DNA of 64,000 nucleotides from DIGJ01 sp041739345 (GCA_041739345.1 JBGSNZ010000026.1:42249-106248), one strand, 5' to 3'; positions 53,713-63,631 are shown, counted from the stretch's first letter. Notes: generated from the letters alone by a model not told the origin. Translations and numbers: made by a program.

Positions 53713-54312
53713 TTATAATTCATTTTTCTGTAATAACACATTTAACCATTTTTCATCAGACCTTTCTGGTCTAACATCAGCTGTGATCCAGGATTCTACC
53801 AATTTAAATTCTGGTATTTCCTGCAAAAAACATACAAACCTCTTTTCAGTCATATCCGTGAAATACCGTCCATTTCGTTCCCCTTCAAATTCGCCATACT
53901 TAAAAGAAGTATAGCATATTCCTTTATCTTTTAGAGCCTCAGCGATTTTTAATATCACTTGCTTTAAATCTTTGTATGGTAAATGGAGTATGGAAGAACA
54001 AGCCCATACTCCATCATATTTACCATGCTCCGACAGTTCCTCAAAATGCATCTGCCTCACTGGAATACCCGAATATTCGGTTGCAATCTTACAAAGTTCC
54101 ATTGATCCATCTATCGCCTCTACCTGGTATCCTAAATCAGAAAAATAGTTCACATCACGTCCTGAACCACATCCAAAATCCAAAATCATACCAGATACTT
54201 GGATATACTGAAGAAATTTATTCTGCGTGTCATTGAAATTGACAGATAACGTTTCTGAAGCAAAGCGATTTGCATGTTTATTATAATATTCCAATGTTTC
54301 ATTATAGTTCAT
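53713..54312 (-). CDS. Class I SAM-dependent methyltransferase
   Basis: The 199-residue protein shows motif I ILDFGCGSGRDVNYFSDLGYQVEAIDGSMEL and motif IV-like GVWACSSILHLPYKDLKQVI. It resembles the TehB/UbiE-like small-molecule group more than DNA methyltransferases, since no (D/N)PPY motif is visible. It lies 92 bases upstream of the HNH gene in the same direction. Substrate unknown. Confidence 0.85.
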   Translation of the reverse strand: MNYNETLEYYNKHANRFASETLSVNFNDTQNKFLQYIQVSGMILDFGCGSGRDVNYFSDLGYQVEAIDGSMELCKIATEYSGIPVRQMHFEELSEHGKYDGVWACSSILHLPYKDLKQVILKIAEALKDKGICYTSFKYGEFEGERNGRYFTDMTEKRFVCFLQEIPEFKLVESWITADVRPERSDEKWLNVLLQKNEL

Positions 54313-54336
54313 ATATTTTGACCCCTACTCAATGAT

Positions 54337-54608
54337 TTAAATCGTGATTGTATCTTTATAAAATAAGCTTAGCACCTCATTACCAAAAGGACAATTATTT
54401 TTGGCTTTGATCTCAAAATCTTCCATCATTCGCTTCCATTCTTTTGACAATTACATTTTCGAATTGAATTTCCAATTTAGATCCTTATCGCCGCTATTTA
54501 TATCTCCTTAAATATTAAAATCATCATACATGGTTTTGTTATTGCCCAGTTCCTTTAGTGTTTGATTCAAGATAAGCCTAAATAATTTTATTTTTTTCCC
54601 CTAACGTT
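54337..54608 (-). pseudogene. Decayed ends of one or two genes upstream of the methyltransferase
   Basis: On the minus strand, one frame reads LILNQTLKELGNNKTMYDDF to a stop at 54509, a ribosome-site-like AAGGAG, then WKFNSKM and a stop, then EWKRMMEDFEIKAKNNCPFG with NEVLSLFYKDTITI to a stop at 54337. The last piece looks like the real C-terminus of a protein. No intact frame exists. Family not recognised. Confidence 0.35.
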
Positions 54609-54659
54609 TTTCAACTCACCAGAGAACACATACCGTCTGTATCCTTTGGTGAGTTGAAA
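54609..54659. terminator. Hairpin after the truncated surface-protein gene
   Basis: A 13-bp stem (TTTCAACTCACCA and complement) with a 25-base loop and no clear T tract after it on the minus strand. Possible terminator or structural element. Confidence 0.5.
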
Positions 54660-54675
54660 GATAAAATCTGCTAGA

Positions 54676-55317
54676 TTAAGAATTCACTACTTTTAAAGTG
54701 TAATCTTCGTTTGTATAATTGTAATAACTTTGTTTAATGATTTTAATGACATAGGTTCCCTTTGTCAAATTTAATTTTTCGGAATATTTGGTAATGACTC
54801 CTTTTGCAGAATTGGATTGCTCATAAAAATTATAATCTTTCACTTCTGATACGATTCCAGAAGAAGAAACTCGAAATAAAGTCATTTGAAAGGATCCTTT
54901 TGTAGAATGCTTAAAGTTAATTTTTATATTCTTTTTCGAACTTAGCTTTATCTTGTAGTAATCCTCATCATTATTGTTGGATAAATTCCCAGTAACCGCT
55001 TTTTTTAAATCTATTTTTGAAGCTGTCTGAAGTGTATTATTAAACTCTGATTCTTTATTGTCATTTTCTGTCACATAACCAGTAACACTTGTTGAAGAGG
55101 TATTATAATTAATCTCAGTAATTTCATTTAATGTTCCGTCAGTTAAAGCCTGATATAAAAACATTGTATAATCACCTTTTGTTGAAAGCTTTAATGCTAG
55201 GCATAATTTCCCTTTTTGAGTTAATTCAAACTTATAGTAGTGGGTATCACTTGTAATGCTATGCCATAGACTGGGAAACATGTACGGTAGGATTGATATC
55301 TCCTCACAACACCACAT
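54676..55317 (-). pseudogene. Truncated surface protein with two PPC-like repeats
   Basis: The reading holds two similar beta-sandwich repeats: YYKFELTQKGKLCLALKLSTKGDYTMFLYQ and DEDYYKIKLSSKKNIKINFKHSTKGSFQMTLFR, each ending in a strand pattern (GYVTEN..., GTYVIKI). This is the pre-peptidase C-terminal-like layout found at the end of secreted proteins. The first 20 residues (MWCCEEISILPYMF...) are not a signal peptide, and there is no ribosome site, so the N-terminus of a larger secreted protein is lost. Confidence 0.65.
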
Positions 55318-55407
55318 ACCGCTCTTTTATTTTCAACTTTCTGGTAACAAAATTTTTTTATTTGGAAAAATTTTGCATTTTATCATATCTCGTTATAGGT
55401 TCTTCGC

Positions 55408-56346
55408 TTAATATATCTGCAAATCTTTTTCAAATGCTGTCTCTTCAGCATTTTTTAACAGTAGATATATCAAATTATCGTTTTTATAAGTATCATTAAT
55501 TAGCATCAACTCTTTTGTTAACGTAGTACTGCTAACTGTACGGTTATCCGTATTAATACTTACCTTTATTCCCGAATCCAAGTAATCCATAAGTGGGTAT
55601 TCTGACCAGTCATTAATGGACTTTGTCTGAAGATTACTCGAAGGGCACATTTCCACACCAATTTTTTTCTTAGCAAATAAACTCATAAGCTTTTTATCTT
55701 TTATTAAAGCAATTCCATGTCCAATCCTACTTGCTCCTAAGTCATATGCAAGCTGCACATTTTGTAGATTTCCAGTTTCACCAGAATGAATAACAAACGG
55801 CATTTCCAATTTTCTTGCTTTAAAAAACAATTCTTGAAACTGTTTTGTTGGAAATACAGATTCGTCTCCTGCCAAATCAATAGCGCATACACCATTTCCC
55901 AAATATTCTCTTGCACTATAAAGCATTTGCAAATTCTGCTCTGGATTATGGTGCCTCATTGCACATGTAATCACATTATATCTAACGCCAAATACATTCT
56001 TACCTTTTTCTAGTCCCTCCAGAACGCTTTCAATAACCGCTGAACAAGATAGTCCTTCATGAACAGAAAGCATGGGTGCAAATCGCACTTCAATATATTG
56101 GATATTTTCTTTTGCGGCTTCTCTCAAAAATGAATAAGCTCCATCCCTAAGTCCTTCTTTATCTTGCAGACATTCCAATGGAAGAGAAAATTTTTCCAAA
56201 TATTCTGCTAAACTATTGCAGTTTTCATTTACACACAGCATATCTAGTGTTACATTTTTATCGGTATGTCTCTGAATCATTTCTAATGTTAATGAACCAT
56301 CCAAATGACAATGTAAATCTATTTTTGGTATTTTTTCAATATCCAC
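55408..56346 (-). CDS. add: Adenosine deaminase
   Basis: The enzyme deaminates adenosine to inosine with zinc. Metal and catalytic motifs are present: KIDLHCHLDGSL (His pair), FVIHSGETGN (His, Glu), SRIGHGIAL (His) and KVSINTDNRTVSSTTL (Asp pair region; TDN in place of the common TDD). Length of 312 residues is slightly short for the family. The start is GTG at 56346 behind GGGGGG; no ATG fits. It is the last gene of the nucleoside operon, 173 bases after the permease. Confidence 0.93.
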   Translation of the reverse strand: MDIEKIPKIDLHCHLDGSLTLEMIQRHTDKNVTLDMLCVNENCNSLAEYLEKFSLPLECLQDKEGLRDGAYSFLREAAKENIQYIEVRFAPMLSVHEGLSCSAVIESVLEGLEKGKNVFGVRYNVITCAMRHHNPEQNLQMLYSAREYLGNGVCAIDLAGDESVFPTKQFQELFFKARKLEMPFVIHSGETGNLQNVQLAYDLGASRIGHGIALIKDKKLMSLFAKKKIGVEMCPSSNLQTKSINDWSEYPLMDYLDSGIKVSINTDNRTVSSTTLTKELMLINDTYKNDNLIYLLLKNAEETAFEKDLQIY

Positions 56347-56519
56347 CTTATCCCCCCAAAATCACTTAATAATCACTATAACTTCTTTAATTGCTCAAAT
56401 CACTAGCAATTCCTAATTTTGTAAGAATGAATCTATTTTCATCAAAAATTAATTTCACAATTCTTTTTTGCAATTTAAATTCCGAGGGTGATTCAAAACG
56501 ATTGCTATGATATCTGTTG

Positions 56520-57440
56520 TTATGATAATTTTTTACTTCTTCTAAAGGTATTAATTGAGAAAATTGCCAATCCTATTAAGGTTGCAAAATATGGAATTAT
56601 TTTAACCAGATCTGATGAAAAACCCAATGCTGCCAAGGCATTTGACAAAGCATCTGTTACGCCAAACAAAAGTGAAGTTAATGCAGAACCGAGCGGCGTC
56701 TGCCTTCCCATTGATTCTGCTGCCAAGGCAATCCATCCTCTTCCGCTAATCATATCTCTTGAAAACCATGCTACATATCCCATTGACATAAAAGCTCCAC
56801 CAAAACCACACATTACACCACTAAGCAATAAAGCGATGGTCTGAGTTTTTATTACATTAATTCCGACTGATTCTGCTGCTTCTTTTTTCTCACCTACTGC
56901 TCTTATATGAAAACCTAATGGTGTTTTTTTCAGCAAATAGTATGTCGCAATAACCGATAGAACGGATAAATAAGTCAATAAATTATGACCTGAAAAGACA
57001 TGCCCAATAATTGGTATATTCTCAATGAATGGTATATTAATATTAGGTAGTACTTTGCTCGGAAGTGATATACTAGTACCTTTATCATGTGCTATTAAGT
57101 ACAGAAAAAATATAGTTCCACCACTGGCTAAGCTGTTAATTGCAATTCCTCCAAGTATAATATTTGTTTTGTAATATAAAGTAAAAAAAGCAAGTATCCC
57201 TGAAAATACAACTGCAACTAATAAAGCCATTAACAATCCGATAAAAGCGCTTTGAGTGAAATAGCTAAAAAGCATACCAGAAAAAGCAGCCATTAACATT
57301 AATCCTTCGAGCGAGATGTTTGGTACACCTGCTACATCGGAAATCAACGCTCCCATAGATGCAAATAATAATGGGGTAGTCACACGAAAAATTGAAGATA
57401 TAAAATCACTTGTGAATATTAGATTAGTAAACTCCTTCAT
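56520..57440 (-). CDS. Nucleoside ABC importer permease (NupQ/YufQ type)
   Basis: The 306-residue membrane protein begins with a nucleoside-permease pattern (RVTTPLLFASMGALISDVAGVPNISLEGLMLMAAF) and includes GGIAINSLASGGTIFFLY and ALAAESMGRQTPLGSALTSLLFG. It partners the NupP-type permease, overlapping its gene by 17 bases. The ribosome site AAGGAGG is within the upstream gene. Confidence 0.93.
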   Translation of the reverse strand: MKEFTNLIFTSDFISSIFRVTTPLLFASMGALISDVAGVPNISLEGLMLMAAFSGMLFSYFTQSAFIGLLMALLVAVVFSGILAFFTLYYKTNIILGGIAINSLASGGTIFFLYLIAHDKGTSISLPSKVLPNINIPFIENIPIIGHVFSGHNLLTYLSVLSVIATYYLLKKTPLGFHIRAVGEKKEAAESVGINVIKTQTIALLLSGVMCGFGGAFMSMGYVAWFSRDMISGRGWIALAAESMGRQTPLGSALTSLLFGVTDALSNALAALGFSSDLVKIIPYFATLIGLAIFSINTFRRSKKLS

Positions 57441-58488
57441 GTTTAACCTCCTTCACATCTTTTTCAATCCATATCTGTCTGTATTTATTTAAAAACTTCT
57501 CTGCAGAAATTAGCAGTATAATCAGACTCTGCAGAATTGCAATCATTTCAGTCGGTACATCAGCAGATCGATTAACCAAATCCGCTCCTACCCGCAGGTA
57601 GCCAACAAATAAAGCCGCTCCAACAACACCAAATGGATTATTATTGGCTAGCATAGCAATCATGCATCCATCGAAGCCATATCCGGGCAAGCCTGTCCAT
57701 TCAAAACGTCTATGCATTCCCAAAGTTTCAATAATACCACCGCAACCTGCAATAGCACCAGCTACAACATGAACCATAATAATGACTTTAGTTACATTGA
57801 CACCTGAATATTTTGCAAACTTCGCATTGGTTCCTGTAATCCTAATTTCATAGCCACTTTTTGTCTTATAAATATATAAATATACCAAAACAGTGAATAA
57901 AAGTGCAATTAAAAATCCTGCATGGATTCTCGTACCACTGATTATTACCGGAAGTAAGGAAGCTGATCTATATTTATATGAAACCATAGTCGCAACATTT
58001 GGATCACGCATGACATTATTTAACACATAACTCCCAATTCCCAACATGATGCTATTCATCATAAGTGAAGTAACCATTTCATTCGCTCCATACTTTGCCC
58101 GTAGAACACCCGGAACCAGCATAACAGCAATTCCTGTTAATGCTCCAACAATAATACAAACGAGTGGGAATATTACTAATGGAAGTTGTAACCAGATAGC
58201 AAGCAGAGATCCTGTTACTCCCGAAATATAGAATACACCTTCACTACCTAAATTAAATAAATTAGTACGAAATAGGATTGCCATAGATAATCCTGAAAAA
58301 ATCAAAGGTATTGCTGTTTCTATAATATTTCCAATATATCGTTTCGAAGTAATCGGATCAAATAGAAATATTTTAATAGATTCTAATGGGTTATCACTAA
58401 CCATTGTAATAATTATAAATGCAACAAGAATAGCTGCCAGCATTGAAATTACCGTTCTAATTATATTAAAAGACTTTTCTCTACTCAT
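57424..58488 (-). CDS. Nucleoside ABC importer permease (NupP/YufP type)
   Basis: The 354-residue membrane protein contains ETAIPLIFSGLSMAILFRTNLFNLGSEGVFYISG, typical of BMP-type nucleoside permeases, KYGANEMVTSLMMNSIML and YGFDGCMIAMLANNNPFGVVGAALF. It overlaps the ATPase gene by 8 bases, so it is translationally coupled. Confidence 0.94.
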   Translation of the reverse strand: MSREKSFNIIRTVISMLAAILVAFIIITMVSDNPLESIKIFLFDPITSKRYIGNIIETAIPLIFSGLSMAILFRTNLFNLGSEGVFYISGVTGSLLAIWLQLPLVIFPLVCIIVGALTGIAVMLVPGVLRAKYGANEMVTSLMMNSIMLGIGSYVLNNVMRDPNVATMVSYKYRSASLLPVIISGTRIHAGFLIALLFTVLVYLYIYKTKSGYEIRITGTNAKFAKYSGVNVTKVIIMVHVVAGAIAGCGGIIETLGMHRRFEWTGLPGYGFDGCMIAMLANNNPFGVVGAALFVGYLRVGADLVNRSADVPTEMIAILQSLIILLISAEKFLNKYRQIWIEKDVKEVKHEGVY

Positions 58489-60040
58489 CCGCGTTCACTG
58501 CCTTTCGAATCTGTTCCTCAGAATGTTTTTCAATCCCGAGCATATGCCGCCCCAGTTTTTCTTCATTTAACTCATCTATGTTGTCATAATATGCAACAAT
58601 TTTTCCTTCATACATAACCGCAATAACATCTGCCAATTTCAATATCTCACTTAGGTCTGCCGAAACAAGTAATACTGCACATCCTTGATCCCTTAGTTCA
58701 ACTATTTTTTTATGGATAATATTTGAAGCTCCAATATCTACCCCACGAGTTGGCTGTTCAGCAATTAAAATCATTGGGTTATGTCCGCATTCTCTGGCTA
58801 CTACCACTTTCTGCATATTTCCTCCAGAAAGCATACCTATGGGTTGATTCCCCCCCACACAACGGATTTCATACCGTTTAATGCTTCTGTTTACAAAATT
58901 GTTTATTTTCTTAAAATTCAGAATGCCATGATTACAGATTTCTTTTGAGTTAATCTGATTAGATATCATATTATCTCTGATTGATTCTTTTATTGCTACG
59001 CCCTGATCCAACCTGTCTTCAGGTATATATCCAACATCTCTTTTACGGATTCGTTCAACTGTATCCAATTTGATTGTTTTTCCATGAAATGTGATATCAC
59101 CACTTTGGATTGGCATCTTTTTCATCATCATATTAATCAATTCCACTTGACCATTCCCCTGAACTCCAGCAATACCAAAAATCATACCTTTTTTTACACC
59201 AAAGTTAATGTCACTTAAAATTTGAACTTTATTTCTATCTGTGTATGAAATATGATCAACATGGATTATATTCTTTCCATATTTCTTTTCTGATTTTTTA
59301 ATGGATGTATCCATCTCACAACCCATGATTAAGTTTGAGATTTCTTGTTCTGAGATATCCGCTCCCTGATAAGTTCCAATTGTCTTTCCGCTTCTCATAA
59401 CAGTTATCCGATCTGATATCTGCTTGATTTCCGGTATTTTATGCGATATAAATATTATGGTATATTCTTGCTCTTTCAAATGTATCAATTCTTCAAATAA
59501 CCTGTCTGTTTCCTGAGGCGCCAGCACCGCTGTCGGTTCATCCAGAATTAGAATTTTTACTCCCCTAGCCAATGCTTTTAATATTTCTACCTTTTGTTTT
59601 ATGCCAACTGGGAGATTACGGGTAATTTCCTTTGGATTTACAATTAAATTATATTTCTTACTGATTTCCTCTGCAAAATGAATAGCTTTTTCTTCATTAA
59701 CAAAAAGTCTTTTTTTTGGCTCCATGCCCAAAACAATATTCTGAGCAACAGAAAATGATTCTACTAACATAAAATGCTGATGAACCATCCCTATACCATT
59801 TGCTATAGCATCTTTAGAATCCGAGAATTTAATGGGTTTTCCCTTTAAAAGGATTTCTCCTCGGGATGGTGCTTCCATCCCGAAAAGAATTTTCATTAAA
59901 GTGGATTTACCGGCGCCATTTTCTCCCACCAATGCATGTATCTCTCCCTTTTTTAGATTAAAAGAAACATCAGAGTTTGCTACTACTCCATTTCCATATA
60001 TTTTTGCAATGTTGTTCATTTCTAAAATGTAATCGCTCAT
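58481..60040 (-). CDS. Nucleoside ABC importer twin ATPase (NupO/YufO type)
   Basis: About 519 residues with two ABC domains. Domain 1: LVGENGAGKSTLMKILFG, LPVGIKQKVEILKAL, LILDEPTAVLAPQE. Domain 2: IAGVQGNGQVELINMMM, LSGGNMQKVVVAREC, LIAEQPTRGVDIGA. This is the pattern of the BMP-associated nucleoside importers. The start at 60040 has AAGGTGG nearby; the alternative at 60049 is GTG inside that site. Confidence 0.94.
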   Translation of the reverse strand: MSDYILEMNNIAKIYGNGVVANSDVSFNLKKGEIHALVGENGAGKSTLMKILFGMEAPSRGEILLKGKPIKFSDSKDAIANGIGMVHQHFMLVESFSVAQNIVLGMEPKKRLFVNEEKAIHFAEEISKKYNLIVNPKEITRNLPVGIKQKVEILKALARGVKILILDEPTAVLAPQETDRLFEELIHLKEQEYTIIFISHKIPEIKQISDRITVMRSGKTIGTYQGADISEQEISNLIMGCEMDTSIKKSEKKYGKNIIHVDHISYTDRNKVQILSDINFGVKKGMIFGIAGVQGNGQVELINMMMKKMPIQSGDITFHGKTIKLDTVERIRKRDVGYIPEDRLDQGVAIKESIRDNMISNQINSKEICNHGILNFKKINNFVNRSIKRYEIRCVGGNQPIGMLSGGNMQKVVVARECGHNPMILIAEQPTRGVDIGASNIIHKKIVELRDQGCAVLLVSADLSEILKLADVIAVMYEGKIVAYYDNIDELNEEKLGRHMLGIEKHSEEQIRKAVNADE

Positions 60041-60101
60041 ATATTCCACCTTCTCTGGTTGTTTGTAACATTCATTGATTACTTACTGCACCATAACTAA
60101 A

Positions 60102-61256
60102 TTATGGACGAACTTTGTCACGGATTGCATTGATTTGATCCGTTGTTAATCCAGTTGTATCAGTGATTGCAATCTCACCGCTGATTACTTTATTCTTTAT
60201 ATCAGTAACCATATTTCTATTTTCTTCATTTAACAATTTTTCATAATATTCATTTTCTACGATGCCAACTGCACCTTCCTTAAGACCATAAAGTCCTGTA
60301 GTTCCATAATTAACTTTTCCCGCCATTGCTTCCTTTACAACAGACAATGCATTCTGAGAAATATTTTTTATAGCAGAAGTGATGATAGCATTAGCCATTT
60401 CGGGCTGTGACTGTTTCAATGCTTCAGCTTGGTCAGAATCAACACCGATAGCAAATTTACCTTTAGACGCTGCTGCATCAATTACACCCAATCCTGATTG
60501 TCCTGCTGCCGCAAATACTACTGAAATTCCTGAGTTATAAAGAAGCAGACCGTTCTCTTTACCTTTTGCGGTATCTGTAAAACTTCCTACATATGAAGAA
60601 GCTACCTTGGTATCCGGATTAATCTTCTGTGCGCCTTCGATATAGCCTACTAAAAACTCATTTATACCTGGAATATCCATGCCTCCTACAAATCCAATTG
60701 TACTTTCATCAAGTTCTTTTGCTTTTAAAGCTGCCACAGCACCTGCCAAGAAACACATTTCATTATTTTTTGGTGCCATAATATATACATTGCCTGGAAT
60801 TTCTTCCATGGATCCATCCAGATTAATAAATTTTTGTTCTGGATATTCATCTGCAACTTGAGTTAACGCATCATCTCCATTACTGGAAACAGTTAAGATC
60901 AAATCGTAGTCTTTTTCACATAAATCTACATATGTTGAGTAATATTTTGAAGCATCTAATCCAGCTTCTACATAATCAACAGTAATACCAAGTTCTGACT
61001 CTAGAAGATCAATTGAATTGTATGCCGCATCAAAAAATGATTTATCTCCAAGGTTTCCTGGAATCATCAGAGCGACTTTATAATCTGCTGAAGTGTCCTC
61101 AGTATTTTCGTTCTTTGATTCTGATGCAACTTCATCCGTCTGACCAGTTTTAATATTCCCAGTTGTTTCATTCTCCTCCGTTGGTGCCGTACAGCCTGTA
61201 AATATCATGCTCATAGCTATACATATTGTAAGTATTAATGCCATTTTTTGTTTCAT
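60102..61256 (-). CDS. BMP-family nucleoside-binding lipoprotein
   Basis: Signal MKQKMALILTICIAMSMIFTGC ends in a lipobox Cys. The core is the BmpA/PnrA nucleoside-binding type: YKVALMIPGNLGDKSFFDAAYNSIDLL, TVSSNGDDALTQVADEYPEQKF, GFVGGMDIPGINEFLVGYIEGA and FAIGVDSDQAEALKQ. It delivers purine nucleosides to the permeases after it. Ribosome site AAAGGAG. Confidence 0.94.
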   Translation of the reverse strand: MKQKMALILTICIAMSMIFTGCTAPTEENETTGNIKTGQTDEVASESKNENTEDTSADYKVALMIPGNLGDKSFFDAAYNSIDLLESELGITVDYVEAGLDASKYYSTYVDLCEKDYDLILTVSSNGDDALTQVADEYPEQKFINLDGSMEEIPGNVYIMAPKNNEMCFLAGAVAALKAKELDESTIGFVGGMDIPGINEFLVGYIEGAQKINPDTKVASSYVGSFTDTAKGKENGLLLYNSGISVVFAAAGQSGLGVIDAAASKGKFAIGVDSDQAEALKQSQPEMANAIITSAIKNISQNALSVVKEAMAGKVNYGTTGLYGLKEGAVGIVENEYYEKLLNEENRNMVTDIKNKVISGEIAITDTTGLTTDQINAIRDKVRP

Positions 61257-61307
61257 AATATTTTTCTCCTTTAATTATTTGATATTTTATCTATCAAAGC
61301 AAAACGC

Positions 61308-62207
61308 TTATGATATTCTTTGTAAAATAAGTTTATTAAATTTCAAAATATCTATTTTTTTAGCATAGTAAAAATTTTTATCAGTCTTTAAATCAATTTC
61401 ATAAGCATTTGTTTTAAATACAATAGCACCCCTTGTCTTTTCTCCAGATAGTTCAATATTAAAATCACTTTGCTTTAGCTGCACTATTGACGAATCTATT
61501 AAAAAAGCAATTAGAATTACATCATGGAATGTAATTGGATAACCTGTTGTTTTCCGGAATATTTCTACTCCTCTGCGATAATAATCCATACGTTCGCTTT
61601 TCTGAGAACAGATTTTATTTAATAAATCATCTGATATAAGACAGTATTTTGTCACATCAAGGCCAAACATTATAAGATTTTCTGCATAATCCATCACAAT
61701 TCTTGCCGCTTCTGGATCGCATAACATATTCCACTCTGGTGAAGAACTTGTAAAAACACCTCCCATAGCAATAATATGTACCTGTTTCATAACTTCTGGA
61801 TCCTTATAAAATGCCATGCCTAGATTCGTCATAGCTCCCATTTCTACAATGATTAAATCAGGATTTTCTTTCACCGATTGAATGATAAAGTCTACTGCAT
61901 CCATATCTTGTCTGACAACATGATGCATGTTTTTTCTTAAAATTTCATATTGAATCGGATTTTCTTCATACTTTGGTCTTTCAATAATAGGAATTCCACA
62001 ACCTGCATAAACAGGAATATTTTTTCTGCCATATTGCTCACATAAATCCATAACCATTTCAGCTCTTTTTATTGTATTATTAAATACCGTACAGAATCCA
62101 ATAATATCAAGTTCCGTTGAATTAAGTGCCATAATAATTGCTGCTGCATCATCTGTGTCATCTCCTAAATCAGTATCAATTATAATTTTCTTTATTTTTT
62201 TCGACAT
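61308..62207 (-). CDS. Inosine/uridine-type nucleoside hydrolase
   Basis: The 299-residue enzyme splits nucleosides to base and ribose using a calcium ion. The metal-binding N-terminus reads IIIDTDLGDDTDDAAAIIMAL, a DTDxGDDxDD variant also seen in relatives. MGAMTNLGMA, the active-site loop and NMLCDPEAARIVMDY follow. The start at 62207 fits GGAG seven bases upstream; the reading from 62222 crosses that site. It is the first gene of the nucleoside operon. Confidence 0.9.
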   Translation of the reverse strand: MSKKIKKIIIDTDLGDDTDDAAAIIMALNSTELDIIGFCTVFNNTIKRAEMVMDLCEQYGRKNIPVYAGCGIPIIERPKYEENPIQYEILRKNMHHVVRQDMDAVDFIIQSVKENPDLIIVEMGAMTNLGMAFYKDPEVMKQVHIIAMGGVFTSSSPEWNMLCDPEAARIVMDYAENLIMFGLDVTKYCLISDDLLNKICSQKSERMDYYRRGVEIFRKTTGYPITFHDVILIAFLIDSSIVQLKQSDFNIELSGEKTRGAIVFKTNAYEIDLKTDKNFYYAKKIDILKFNKLILQRIS

Positions 62208-62255
62208 TTTATACTCCTGCACTTAAATATACTTTTTGTTTGTTTTTCAAGTCGA

Positions 62256-62299
62256 ATTATACTAGTGTTCATTATTAATAGTAAAGGCCAACTGGCTTT
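62256..62299 (-). promoter_or_regulatory. Promoter and candidate operator of the nucleoside operon
   Basis: On the minus strand TTTACT (62285-62280), an 18-bp spacer and TATAAT (62261-62256) form a promoter. The inverted repeat AAAGGCCAACTGGCTTT (62283-62299) overlaps the -35 box. The Crp/Fnr-type regulator encoded upstream may bind here; this is inference. Confidence 0.45.
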
Positions 62300-62372
62300 T
62301 GCTATTTTTTGTATGCTTTATTTTTCAAACCACAATCTAAGTCACTATATAATGTGTAATGACAGAAGCATA

Positions 62373-62436
62373 CAAAAAAACCTCATAATCAGCAAAAAAC
62401 AAAGAAAAAACTTTGTCATTTTGTTGTTTATGAGGT
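62373..62436 (-). terminator. Terminator of the Crp/Fnr-type regulator gene
   Basis: Arms ACCTCATAA and TTATGAGGT flank a 39-base loop. Seven T residues follow on the minus strand, 88 bases after the regulator stop. The rest of 62208-62524 holds only the nucleoside promoter. Confidence 0.8.
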
Positions 62437-62524
62437 AGTTCATTTTGCTTTGAACTACACTAAATGATATTTATTCCAGCTGGCGATATCCAAGGACCCC
62501 AGCGTAATCCATGTTAGTAATTGT

Positions 62525-63214
62525 TCACTTAAAAATATTTTCCAATATAGCTTGATATTTATCTTCAGTTATAACTATTTTCTTGTTTATAGCCGTAATT
62601 TCCTCTAATTGTTTTAATTGATGAATACTTCTTCCAACAGTTCGAATACTAACCCCAATATTTTTAGCAATATCCTCATATTCAGCGTTTACAACGACCC
62701 TATTGCTTTCATCTTTATGCATATCATAATAATTTACAAGATAGTGTCTAAAGCGGTTTAAACCATCAAGATAATAAAAATTACCGTCATTGTCTGATCT
62801 TTTATATAAATCCTCTGAAACTAATGTAATGCAGCGATGAAGCATTTCTAAATTATTCATAATATAATTATAAATAATTGCAGATTCAACTCTCAAAGCT
62901 ATCACTTCTGTTATGCTCTTGATGGTAGCAATGTAAGAATTTTTTCTTGCAAACACTTCCAATAGACCAATATTTCCATTATTCTTATCTATTTGAAAGT
63001 AATTATATTCATTCCCATCTACATAACTTTTTGTCCCTAAAGCAGTTCCTGATTTGATAAAATACAAATATTCAGGAAATTCACCCTTTGTCACAATATT
63101 AGTATTCGGAGGATATGTAATCCATCTACCCATATTTATTATATTTTCAGGTAATACCGATAAGTTGAAAATCACTTCATTCTTATAGTTTGCCCATTCA
63201 CTCGTTAGCTTCAT
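62525..63214 (-). CDS. Crp/Fnr-family transcription regulator
   Basis: The 229-residue protein has an N-terminal cyclic-nucleotide-type beta-roll (TYPPNTNIVTKGEFPEYLYFIKSGTALG), a dimer helix and a C-terminal helix-turn-helix (YEDIAKNIGVSIRTVGRSIHQLKQLEEITAINKK). It has no Fnr-like Cys cluster and no clear cAMP-pocket RxS motif, so its ligand is unknown. Located directly upstream of the nucleoside operon with its own terminator. Confidence 0.9.
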   Translation of the reverse strand: MKLTSEWANYKNEVIFNLSVLPENIINMGRWITYPPNTNIVTKGEFPEYLYFIKSGTALGTKSYVDGNEYNYFQIDKNNGNIGLLEVFARKNSYIATIKSITEVIALRVESAIIYNYIMNNLEMLHRCITLVSEDLYKRSDNDGNFYYLDGLNRFRHYLVNYYDMHKDESNRVVVNAEYEDIAKNIGVSIRTVGRSIHQLKQLEEITAINKKIVITEDKYQAILENIFK

Positions 63215-63469
63215 TGTTTCTCTACTCCATAATCATATACGTTTCTAGTCAATCCTTTTATAACCTTAAGTGTAAGAAAAATGATTCCTGTTTAAAGAAA
63301 TCTATTCAATTATCCTATCATAAAAATCAAAAAATAAACAGTTAAATTCCTTTTACTAAATACTATTTTTGCATTTCCAGAATGATATAAGTTTCAGCTT
63401 TCCATTTTTTAATCTTTCTTTTAATTCACGTTTTATTACTTAAAAGAACAAAATTCTAGCAAAATATTG

Positions 63470-63631
63470 TTCATAGCTGCTCCTTTACTTTTTGCAAATA
63501 TTATACCGAAACAGCCGTAAAATGAACACCTATTTGTGAATACATAAAAGTTGTAATTTGTGAGTATACTGAACATTTTTATCACATATTTCAGTTATAA
63601 AAACAACTTAAAAATCAATTTAAATCCACTT
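63470..63631. repeat. Dispersed repeat, copy B (matches 51727-51912)
   Basis: About 160 bases resemble copy A, including GTAAAATGARCACCTATTTG and the TTTGTGAGTAYACTGAAC unit. The similarity stops where the IS21-type end sequence begins, near 63632. The preceding 63215-63469 shows no gene; it is AT-rich and carries the regulator's upstream region. Confidence 0.7.
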
